A stretch of 30,694 nucleotides of DNA from positions 1 to 30,694 of the forward strand of contig JAEYUD010000175.1 of assembly GCA_023433685.1 (NCBI GenBank). The letters run 5' to 3'. Shown in pieces: positions 8,411-14,920 of this stretch. Origin of the DNA: Bacteroidota bacterium (lineage in GTDB: Bacteria > Bacteroidota > Ignavibacteria > Ignavibacteriales > Ignavibacteriaceae). The position numbers and the translations under genes are program-made. The notes below the pieces were generated by a model. The model did not search any database. It was not told where the DNA came from and was given only the letters and a program-made list of their open reading frames with translations. Position 1 is the first letter of the stretch; each line of letters starts with the position of its first letter.

Positions 8411-9457
8411 ATGAGTTATACACAAAGATATCGTGCGACAATTCACCAAAGTTATAGATATAACTATCCGGCATCACAGAGTGGAGGAACTGGCACATTA
8501 GATGTTGAGATGCCTGTAGATATCAACATATTTGTTGATACGAACAGTTATGATCAACAAGTTGGAATCGCTGCCGGAAAACTCCTACAACTCTCCGCCA
8601 CAGTTGACGAAGCCAAAAATGCCGAAATGGTTTCGATCAGGAAAAATTCTGAGACGATCGCTTCGACTATCGTCGGTGGTTTTTTCTCATATATTAGATC
8701 TGATCTAAGCCAACAAATCAGTGAACTTCGTCCCAAATCTGAGTCTAAAATAATTGAGCTGATGAAGCAGAAAGAGGCGGCACTTTCAAAAATGGGTCAG
8801 ATGACTGAAGACTTCAACAGGATTGCAGCCCGTTATACAAAGATTTTCTCGGAACTTGACAAAGAGGCGAAGAACAGAATTCTCTCGCTCGATGCCAGTA
8901 GTTTTGCCGTACAACGAACCTTGTTTGAGACAATAAATATCCCGGTTAGCGGCAAATTGCTCTCTACAGCAACAATTACCAGCCGGGAAGAAACCTCAAT
9001 AAGATCAAAAATCGTTTCGTCACGTTTGAAAACCGGAACCATGTTGCTGATCGGGAAGGCAAAAGATGTAATCACATCTTACAATAGACTCGGTCAGAGG
9101 TTAAAGGCGATTCTGGTAAATGAAGCTTCGGAAGAAGGTAAGAGAAAATATCTCCCCGTGATCTTTTCAGAGGCGGTTTATGGGGAAGGCGAAATGTTGC
9201 TTGAATGCCATACCAATTCTGAATTCTCACCCTTTAAAGCAAAAGGTTTCAGCGACAAAATCGAAAGCATTTATCGAACCTCGCTCCCTGAATTTCAAAC
9301 ACTGGACTCGAAAACCGGGCAACAACTCTCCGCCTTCATCAAACGTGAGATTGACGCAATGGTCACCGGAGAAAGTGACCACAACACACGGGTGAAGAAC
9401 CTCATTTGGTCTCTTTGGGCAAAAAACAATGATTTACAAATTAACCGGGATAAGTAA
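8411..9457 (+). CDS. Helical protein, second paralogue
   Basis: A 348-residue soluble protein, the paralogue of the gene just upstream from which it is separated by seven bases; GAGG precedes the ATG. It has an extra Tyr/Gln/Ser/Gly-rich N-terminal extension of about 30 residues before the shared region. The shared helical block runs over about residues 60-150 and a second block ('SKIVSSRLKTGTMLLIGKAK' against 'QRIAASKTRFGGMRLLNGIK') extends the homology downstream. The pair probably arose by tandem duplication and may form a hetero-oligomer. No catalytic motif is visible. The next gene starts one base after its stop codon. Confidence 0.75.
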   Translation: MSYTQRYRATIHQSYRYNYPASQSGGTGTLDVEMPVDINIFVDTNSYDQQVGIAAGKLLQLSATVDEAKNAEMVSIRKNSETIASTIVGGFFSYIRSDLSQQISELRPKSESKIIELMKQKEAALSKMGQMTEDFNRIAARYTKIFSELDKEAKNRILSLDASSFAVQRTLFETINIPVSGKLLSTATITSREETSIRSKIVSSRLKTGTMLLIGKAKDVITSYNRLGQRLKAILVNEASEEGKRKYLPVIFSEAVYGEGEMLLECHTNSEFSPFKAKGFSDKIESIYRTSLPEFQTLDSKTGQQLSAFIKREIDAMVTGESDHNTRVKNLIWSLWAKNNDLQINRDK

Positions 9458-9458
9458 A

Positions 9459-10433
9459 ATGGAAGAGTTAAAAGAAATTCGCATAAACGACAACAGAATA
9501 TTGCTGAACAACAATCTGGTAAGAAGTGATGTGCTCCCTAAAGTAACCTCCGAACTTAAAAGGGATGTAGTTGTCCAAGGTGAATCAGTGGTAGAAGGAG
9601 CAATCTACGCGCAAAACCTTCAGATAAAAAACGGACCCTTTGAAGTACAAGGCGCCGTGTTCACAAATCTTGAATTGCATATTGAAAATACAGCCAAAGG
9701 GAAGGTGACTTTCAGAAAAGCCGTTGGTTCAGCGGACTCGGTTGTTTCTCTGGCCCCCGGTTGCAGAGCGGTATTCATGAGTGATATAAATGCCAAAACC
9801 GTTAAACTCAGGAATGCCTATGTTGCCGGAAATATCTTTGCTGAAGATATCGAGCTTGAAGATTCAGTTGTAATCGGCGGGGCATTTGCTGCCAACGACC
9901 TCGATATTACAAATTGCATTCTGGGTACCTTCAATTGTTCATCAGCAAGAATCGCAAAATCTGCATCGTTTTTGCTCCCGAGTGTGTTTACTATCGAACC
10001 GGTTACCATGATCCCGGGAACAGAAATTTACAATCTCTCGCTCGCAGATCTGGGAGCACTCTACAAAGGCACCCCGGAGGAACCGAATTCAGGCAAGATA
10101 AGGATGAGTTTGCAAAGCGATGAAATGAAAACTGTTCTCACTTCCGGGGAGGGGAATCAGGTTGTCAGAAGCCTTTCTGTGGTCGGCAAGGTACTTGCGG
10201 CAGACCTTCTTGATCCTGATAAGTTGAACAATCACTTCCTGATAACAGCCGCAAGTCTCGGAAACCAACTACTAAAGACTTATGATCTCGGATTGGATGC
10301 TAATAATGCACCAATAGAGTTAACCACTGAAAAAATAACTGATTTCTTCTTCGATCTGCTTCATGGTAGAAAATCCGCAAAGCTAATGGAAGGCAGTTTC
10401 TCGATGCAAGAGATTATCGACAATGTATCTTAG
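9459..10433 (+). CDS. Bactofilin-like beta-helix protein
   Basis: A 324-residue protein whose first two thirds consist of short, regularly spaced hydrophobic strands separated by Gly/Asn turns ('VVVQGESVVEGAIYAQNL', 'YVAGNIFAEDIELED', 'VVIGGAFAANDLDITNC'), the texture of a right-handed beta-helix such as bactofilins (polymer-forming cytoskeletal proteins). Bactofilins are usually 100-200 residues, so this one is long and has an extra helical C-terminal domain from about residue 215. An in-frame ATG at 9429 lies inside the previous gene; the ATG at 9459, one base after that gene's stop and with GGGA eight bases upstream, is preferred. A scaffold or filament role in the cluster is inferred from fold only. 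Confidence 0.75.
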   Translation: MEELKEIRINDNRILLNNNLVRSDVLPKVTSELKRDVVVQGESVVEGAIYAQNLQIKNGPFEVQGAVFTNLELHIENTAKGKVTFRKAVGSADSVVSLAPGCRAVFMSDINAKTVKLRNAYVAGNIFAEDIELEDSVVIGGAFAANDLDITNCILGTFNCSSARIAKSASFLLPSVFTIEPVTMIPGTEIYNLSLADLGALYKGTPEEPNSGKIRMSLQSDEMKTVLTSGEGNQVVRSLSVVGKVLAADLLDPDKLNNHFLITAASLGNQLLKTYDLGLDANNAPIELTTEKITDFFFDLLHGRKSAKLMEGSFSMQEIIDNVS

Positions 10434-10476
10434 TTACACATTTAGCGATTTCTTATAAAAAGGGAAGAATGATTAG

Positions 10477-11097
10477 ATGCCCATTATACGAAGATGTAAA
10501 AATTGTAAATTTAAAATAGAAAAAGGTGAAGAAGTTTGCCCGGTCTGTGGTCATAAACAGAGGGCACAATCGGAACCACCAATTGTGACTCAGACTGCCC
10601 TTGACCCGCTGCCGCTACCTCATAAGCCGGTTACTAATCCACAAATACCGGCGAAGGCGACAACAACAAAGGTCGCCGGTGCGGGAGTAGAGACAGGATC
10701 AGCAGATAAAAATATTATAAAACTGAAGCTGATCAACAAAATGATCCTCCAGTCCAAAAGTCCCCCCGGTACTGTTGATGGATCAGAGCAGAAGGCAAAA
10801 ACAATTAAGTTGATCGAGTCATTAGATCTGCCGAATGAACTGGATGCTCTTCTGGATCTCTATAGCGATCTCAGAATACTCAAACTTAGGACCAAGAGTT
10901 ATATCCAGGGTGATGTGGATGAAGCCATTATGAATTCAATGGGTAATATTTTGCAAACCGCAAAGATGAAATTCGGTACTCACCCCCGGACATCCGTACT
11001 GGAAAAGGACTTCAGCAATCTTAAAAGAGAAAAGTATTTAAAGATGCTATCCGGTCTGGCAGTTATAACAATAATTCTCTATTTGATATTAAAATAA
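10477..11097 (+). CDS. Zinc-ribbon protein with C-terminal membrane anchor
   Basis: A 206-residue protein with three parts: an N-terminal zinc ribbon (Cys 7, 10, 21 and 24: 'CKNCKFKIEKGEEVCPVCG'), a Pro/Thr/Ala-rich flexible linker (about 33-70), and a helical section ending in one hydrophobic helix at about residues 187-205 right at the C-terminus, with no residues beyond. This is a tail-anchored topology with the zinc ribbon in the cytoplasm. The next gene encodes a shorter protein with the same plan. AAGGGAAG lies upstream of the ATG. The ribbon resembles those on the C-terminus of the SPFH protein, suggesting a shared binding partner. Confidence 0.78.
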   Translation: MPIIRRCKNCKFKIEKGEEVCPVCGHKQRAQSEPPIVTQTALDPLPLPHKPVTNPQIPAKATTTKVAGAGVETGSADKNIIKLKLINKMILQSKSPPGTVDGSEQKAKTIKLIESLDLPNELDALLDLYSDLRILKLRTKSYIQGDVDEAIMNSMGNILQTAKMKFGTHPRTSVLEKDFSNLKREKYLKMLSGLAVITIILYLILK

Positions 11098-11103
11098 AAT
11101 AAC

Positions 11104-11133
11104 GTTATCCGGGTTTGCCCGGGTAACACCCGG
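11104..11133 (+). promoter_or_regulatory. Two mutually exclusive hairpins between zinc-ribbon genes
   Basis: GTTATCCGGG (11104-11113) pairs with CCCGGGTAAC (11118-11127) around a four-base loop, with one G-U pair. The 3' arm can instead form CCGGGT (11119-11124) with ACCCGG (11128-11133) around a three-base loop. The two stems cannot coexist. No long T-run follows at once, so this is more likely an RNA stability or translation-control element than a full terminator. The function is inference. Confidence 0.4.
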
Positions 11134-11174
11134 CAAATAATTTTTATCAACTGAAAAACTTTCGAGAGGAATTC

Positions 11175-11696
11175 ATGCCTGTAATAAGGAAATGTAAGAA
11201 TTGTGGTATGAGAATTACCTCAAAGGCTCAAGTATGTCCTTCTTGTGGTACAGCAATATCATCAGAAGTGAAAGTTGAGAAGTCGTTCTTTGGTTCGAAC
11301 GAGTTGAATGATCTTAAAACTTCATTCGTAAAATTCATGAACAACGATTTTGAAGTAAGCAGGGATTCTCACAGAGCAAATCTGATCAGGAATATCGAAT
11401 CGTTGGAGGTACCTGCAGCAGAAGAGGGGCTTATTGGTACTTACGACCAAATCATGAATCTACTTGAAAACTCACCGGAGGGTGATTACAAGTTGGAATC
11501 AGCGCTGATCGATAAATTGAGAAAGACCGGGAGGGCTCTCCTCGTTTCATACCCGAATTGTACCAAATCTCCCACGATAAAGGAAGATCTTGCGACATTT
11601 GAAACTGAAGAAAAAACCAACAACTACATCGGGACAACACTTGTAGTGGTCAGTCTGGCAATGCTCATACTGATCTTTGTTATTATTTCACGATAA
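11175..11696 (+). CDS. Short zinc-ribbon protein with C-terminal membrane anchor
   Basis: A 173-residue paralogue of the preceding gene in design: zinc ribbon at Cys 7, 10, 21 and 24 ('CKNCGMRITSKAQVCPSCG'), a helical middle, and a final hydrophobic helix at about residues 150-171. The N-terminal six residues MPVIRK nearly match MPIIRR of the neighbour. It lacks the Pro-rich linker. GAGAGGA lies four bases before the ATG. It is the last gene of the + strand cluster; no strong terminator is seen after it. Function unknown; probably a cytoplasm-facing membrane adaptor. Confidence 0.78.
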   Translation: MPVIRKCKNCGMRITSKAQVCPSCGTAISSEVKVEKSFFGSNELNDLKTSFVKFMNNDFEVSRDSHRANLIRNIESLEVPAAEEGLIGTYDQIMNLLENSPEGDYKLESALIDKLRKTGRALLVSYPNCTKSPTIKEDLATFETEEKTNNYIGTTLVVVSLAMLILIFVIISR

Positions 11697-12065
11697 AAAA
11701 ATACAGTTAGTCTGATTAATTTATCTCATCGGTCATGCTGACTAAATCATTTTCAGTTGCTTTGTCCGGTGATAAGTCATGTCTATTATTTTAAAAGCAG
11801 AAAAAGAACTGTCAACTGCAGTACAATGGTAATGCCCGCTAAAATAATGAGATTTTGCTTGTTTTTGAACATTTTTTCACCTACTCGATCAAAAATAAAT
11901 GATCTTCTTGATAGCTGGTCACTCTTGGCAGACCACAGAAAGCACTCAATTAACTTAACAAAAATACGATAATATCTAAATTAGATGACATAAAATTTTG
12001 TTACTTTTACCTTGTAAACCGATACTGAATTTCAACTGAGTCAATTCATTATTCCGACAAATTAA
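11697..12065. other. AT-rich gap with few features
   Basis: This gap between the SPFH cluster and the rtcB remnant is AT-rich. It contains the short minus-strand ORF at 11786-11872 and, upstream of it on the same strand, a TATTTTTG box (complement of 11959-11966) that fits the TAnnTTTG promoter pattern without a clear -33 partner. I see no RNA gene or further coding sequence. Confidence 0.4.
11786..11872 (-). CDS. Hidden 28-residue single-TM peptide
   Basis: On the minus strand an ATG at 11872 opens a 28-codon frame ending at 11786. The product is MFKNKQ followed by about 20 strongly hydrophobic residues (NLIILAGITIVLQLTV, then LFLLL) and a final Lys, which is a single membrane helix. A good ribbon of evidence is the ribosome-binding site AGGTGA seven bases before the ATG. 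It is convergent with the zinc-ribbon gene. It could be a small membrane protein or a type I toxin-like peptide; it could also be chance, since so short a frame has little statistical weight. The frame is open upstream of the ATG, but without another ATG. Confidence 0.35.
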   Translation of the reverse strand: MFKNKQNLIILAGITIVLQLTVLFLLLK

Positions 12066-12124
12066 TCACTCCGCCGCAGGCGAATAACATTTTACATTTC
12101 ACTCCGCCGCGGCGGATAACATTT
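12066..12124. repeat. Two copies of a palindrome-plus-ACATTT repeat
   Basis: Two units 33 bases apart begin TCACTCCGCCGC (12066 and 12099). Each has a GC-rich palindromic core (CCGCCGCAGGCG, CCGCCGCGGCGG) followed by A-T-AACATTT. The second unit ends six bases before the start codon of the rtcB remnant. The same core and AACATTT tail recur at 13016-13055 and 14942-14984, so this is a dispersed element. Confidence 0.7.
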
Positions 12125-12130
12125 AAAAAG

Positions 12131-12866
12131 TTGCGCACCTTAAAAACCGAAAAACTCCCCATCTTCCTCTGGCTCGATGACATCGAGGAAGGGGCTCTTC
12201 AGCAGGCGAAGAACCTGGCAAACCACCCCTATGCCTTCGAGCATATCGCCATTATGCCCGACAGCCATGAAGGGTTCGGTGTGCCGATCGGTGGCGTGTT
12301 CGCGGCAAAGGATGTGGTGCTGCCCAACGCCGTGGGGGTTGATATCGGCTGCGGAATGTGTGCTCTCCGAACGTCTCTCACCTCTGTTAAACCGGAAATG
12401 GTGAAACTGATCCTCTGTGGCATCAGCTCGATGGTGCCGACGGGTTTCACGCACCACAAACACCCCCAGGATGAGCGGTTCATGCCCGGGGAGCCTCGCC
12501 ACTTCACTTCAGGACAGTATCCGATAGTAACCCGCGAATACGAGGCCGCCCTCACACAGGTTGGAACGCTCGGCGGCGGGAACCACTTCATATATTGTAA
12601 GGGGAAAGGGGAACCACAGAAGTTTCAACTCATGCTCTCACGGCGCGGGCCGCAAAATGAGCCGCAAGCGGGCACAACGCGAGCTCGACATCCAGAAGGA
12701 AACCCGCGAACTGGAGAAACGGGGCATAATCCACGCTATCCGTTCTCCCCGCGACCTCGACGAAGCCCCCGGCGCCTACAAAGATATCAACACCGTTATG
12801 GCAAATCAGCAAGACCTTGTGGAACCCGTTGTTACACTGAAACCGCTTGGTGTTATTAAAGGATAA
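12131..12866 (+). pseudogene. rtcB: RtcB RNA ligase, internally deleted and frameshifted
   Basis: RtcB joins 2',3'-cyclic phosphate and 5'-OH RNA ends. The N-terminal part is well preserved from 12131 (TTG start): 'KLPIFLWLDDIEEGALQQAK', 'IAIMPDSHEGFGVPIGG', 'GVDIGCGM', up to 'GTLGGGNHF'. The C-terminal part continues in another frame from about 12580: 'GTTSYIVRGKGN', the catalytic 'SCSHGAGRKMSR', and 'AYKDINTVM ... LKPLGVIKG', ending at 12866. The whole middle of the enzyme, on the order of 150 residues by family knowledge, is missing. The junction falls in GGGAACCACTTCA (12578-12590), which can encode both GGNHF and GTTS in the two frames, so deletion between two short direct repeats is a likely cause. 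Flanked on both sides by repeats. It cannot make an active ligase. An assembly collapse is the alternative. Confidence 0.88.
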
Positions 12867-12905
12867 ATGTTAGGTATTAGGTATTAGGTGTTAGGTATTA
12901 TGGGT
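12864..12905 (+). repeat. Array of six heptamers (TAGGTAT type)
   Basis: Six back-to-back seven-base units follow: TAAATGT, TAGGTAT, TAGGTAT, TAGGTGT, TAGGTAT, TATGGGT. The first unit contains the stop codon of the rtcB remnant. The units resemble the reverse complement of the array at 13028-13055, which sits at the 3' end of the convergent DUF6150 gene, so both genes run into the repeat in the same orientation. Confidence 0.75.
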
Positions 12906-12940
12906 TTCGGGCAAAAAAAATGCGCAATTTAATAAAATGG

Positions 12941-12978
12941 GATGGTTGAAATCCGTTTTTTCGAATATTTCAACCGTC
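12941..12978. repeat. Inverted repeat between convergent genes
   Basis: GATGGTTGAAAT (12941-12952) can pair with ATTTCAACCGTC (12967-12978) across a 14-base spacer that contains six T's; one pair is G-U. It lies between the convergent rtcB remnant and DUF6150 gene and could act as a bidirectional RNA end, although no T-run follows either arm. Confidence 0.4.
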
Positions 12979-13015
12979 AGCCCTCATCCTTCAGCCAATA
13001 CCTGATATCTAATCT

Positions 13016-13055
13016 GCCGCGGCGAATAACATTTAACACCTAACATTTAACATTT
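13016..13055. repeat. GC palindrome plus AACATTT heptamers
   Basis: GCCGCGGC (13016-13023) is followed by four heptamers: AACATTT (13028), AACACCT (13035), AACATTT (13042) and AACATTT (13049). On the minus strand the last heptamer supplies the TAA stop codon (13054-13056) of the DUF6150-like gene. It is a copy of the element at 12066-12124 and 14942-14984. Confidence 0.7.
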
Positions 13056-13392
13056 AAAAAAGCAGGTGCATCAACGCTTTATTCACCCACCCGGCCTGGG
13101 ACTCGTAGTCAACGAAGAATATCTTCAGGTCGGCCTGACTGGCGTATTCCACGAAATAGATCTTCGTATCAGCCTGTGACTCATACTTTACGAAGAACCA
13201 CTTCCCGTTGTTCTTTCCGGCCTGGCTTTCGTACTTGACCCGGTATACTTTCAGATCGGCCTGCGACTCATAGTCGACCACAAAAACCTTCACGTCAGCC
13301 TGACTCATGTATTTGGTAGTGTAGATCTTCTGAGCCTGCACGTCAACCAAAAATGCGATTAAAACCACCATTGATATAAGGATATATTTCAC
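13054..13392 (-). CDS. Secreted DUF6150-like repeat protein
   Basis: A 112-residue protein with a signal peptide (cleavage after VQAQ, about residue 21) and then six imperfect repeats of about 13 residues with the core Y-x-S-Q-A-(D/G), for example 'DYESQADLKVYRV' and 'EYASQADLKIFFV'. This matches the DUF6150 family, small exported proteins of unknown function common in Bacteroidota. The repeated alternation of charged and aromatic residues suggests a beta-rich fold with one strand pair per repeat. The start is GTG at 13392 with GGGAGG four bases upstream. The stop codon lies inside a heptamer repeat. The upstream region holds repeated operator-like sites. Confidence 0.8.
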   Translation of the reverse strand: MKYILISMVVLIAFLVDVQAQKIYTTKYMSQADVKVFVVDYESQADLKVYRVKYESQAGKNNGKWFFVKYESQADTKIYFVEYASQADLKIFFVDYESQAGWVNKALMHLLF

Positions 13393-13492
13393 TTTTCCTC
13401 CCGGTTAATCCCTAAATTAATTACTCCAAACTTAACAATTTACCGCGAAAATATCCTGTTTGCCAGTCGCTTCAGCAAGATCGATACACCAT

Positions 13493-13645
13493 CAAAGTTT
13501 GACTAAATACTAAACATTCGAAATAGAATTAGTTAAACTTTAGAGATAGTTAGTTAAACTTTAATCAGTATGGTTGGTCTAACTTGTTTGTTTACATGCA
13601 GTTAACTTCTTCACCAATTTTGCGCAGTATTACTAAAGTTTGAAG
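13493..13645. promoter_or_regulatory. Cluster of four AGTTAAACTTTA-type sites
   Basis: Upstream of the DUF6150 gene, two direct copies of TTAGTTAAACTTTA lie at 13529 and 13550, 21 bases apart (two helix turns), and two inverted, slightly degenerate copies lie at 13493-13507 (CAAAGTTTGACTAAA) and 13631-13645 (TACTAAAGTTTGAAG). Regular spacing and both orientations suggest binding sites for a dimeric regulator. The 259-base gap shows no gene. Confidence 0.5.
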
Positions 13646-13651
13646 ATTTAG

Positions 13652-14793
13652 TTACTCTTTAGTTAATTCCCATTCCGGTTTCCGCTTTGTACCTGAGTTA
13701 GTGATCCTCTTACTCTTAGAACTTAAGTCTGAAATCAAGTTCCTTATTTTATTCCGTTTTTGTTTTTCAGGAAGGTGTTGAGGAAGTTTATCCATCAACA
13801 GAACTTCAATATCTAATTTGGAAGCCTTGCCATATTCTTTTAAATAATCAACTATCAAATCCTTAAAATAGGAATTATCAAATGCTCTGTTCTTGATAAA
13901 ATCCGCTCTTTGCTTGGGGTCAACTGCTACATTGGACGAAAGATAAAAGTGCGGTGATCTTCCCTCCAAAAGACGTAACTTGCGCAGTCGGGCGACTTGT
14001 CTATTATCTATGCTTTGTTTCTTTTGAATCTTATCGAGCAGGATGATAGTTTCAAGATCAAGGCCTTTATTCTCAATTAGAATTCTTGAATAATTAACAT
14101 CTATTTCTTGACCAAAAATCTCCAGAATAACTTTATCTGAAGTCGACTTTGAATAATCGGGCAGTGGAAAAAATCTGCGTTTTTGCTCCATCAGCATTGT
14201 GTGAATCCCATAGCCGATGGTATCAATCATACCAATATTGAACATAGCACGGACAAGAAAATCATTCCGGTAGCTTGATGGGGTAGATTTCCCAAAGAAA
14301 TAGTCGTCAGGCAGTCCGTAAAAGAATTCACCCGCATTCTCAAATATCAATCTGTCAGCCTTTTCTGTAACAATTACGCGCGACCTGTAACTATAATCTT
14401 GGTGCGCAATAGCGTTATGCAATGCTTCCAGTATCACACGGGGCTCATAGTTTTGGACAGTAGTAGCCAACAACTCTGTTTCCGGGAAAAAATTATATTG
14501 AAAATTTCGTATTCGAGACAGAACCCTCGTTGTATTGAGGATAAAGGGAATCCCAAGATGTTCATAGGCGTGTTGATCTGTGTCTAATTTCCAAGTGATC
14601 TCTGCTATAAAGGGTGATAGCAGGTGAGAGTATTCCTCCTTGCCTAACAGAATCAAACATGTATTTGTTATTTTCCCGCTTCTTGTCAATTTGGCCTTGT
14701 CAAGAAAAGTTTGATCATCCCAAGAGCCAACCAGTCTCTTTCAACACCCTCTTGAAGAAGCGATTCAAGAATGGAAATCTCAGCCTGTCTCAC
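13652..14793 (-). pseudogene. Truncated AlbA/HATPase-type ATP-binding regulator
   Basis: This is the C-terminal part of a COG2865-type protein (predicted transcriptional regulator; AlbA_2, HATPase_c_4 and winged-helix domains, about 400-500 residues when complete). 'SGKITNTCLILLGK', which normally lies mid-protein, is near the start of the open frame. 'EALHNAIAHQDYSYRSR' and 'LIFENAGEFF' are the GHKL-like ATP-binding motifs, and the last 100 residues look like a winged helix. The AlbA domain is missing: upstream, one frame reads 'SWDDQTFLDKAKLTRSGK' and then hits a stop, while another frame reads 'AEISILESLLQEGVERDW', which shows a frameshift near 14735, and beyond 14793 only repeats occur. 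There is no ATG start for the long frame (TTG only). Decayed or at least 5'-truncated. Confidence 0.75.
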
Positions 14794-14877
14794 GGTTCAC
14801 CATTATTTATATTCTCAATACTCAAAGTTAATACGAAATAATGTATTATATATACCAAGGCATTACTCACCGAAACT

Positions 14878-14913
14878 ATCCGCGAAAATCCGCGTAATCT
14901 GTGTCATCCGCGG
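14878..14913. repeat. ATCCGCG triple repeat
   Basis: Three copies of ATCCGCG occur at 14878, 14888 and 14906, the last two separated by TAATCTGTGTC. From general knowledge, similar 'ATCCGCGTAATCTGTGTCATCCGCG' strings recur between genes in many bacterial genomes. Here it lies just upstream of the truncated regulator remnant and next to the composite repeat at 14921-15030. Confidence 0.5.
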
Positions 14914-14920
14914 TCATAAG

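Noticed and set aside
11757..11972. A 71-residue + strand frame after the zinc-ribbon genes
   Set aside because: No ribosome-binding site, no recognisable sequence, and it overlaps the better-supported short minus-strand frame.
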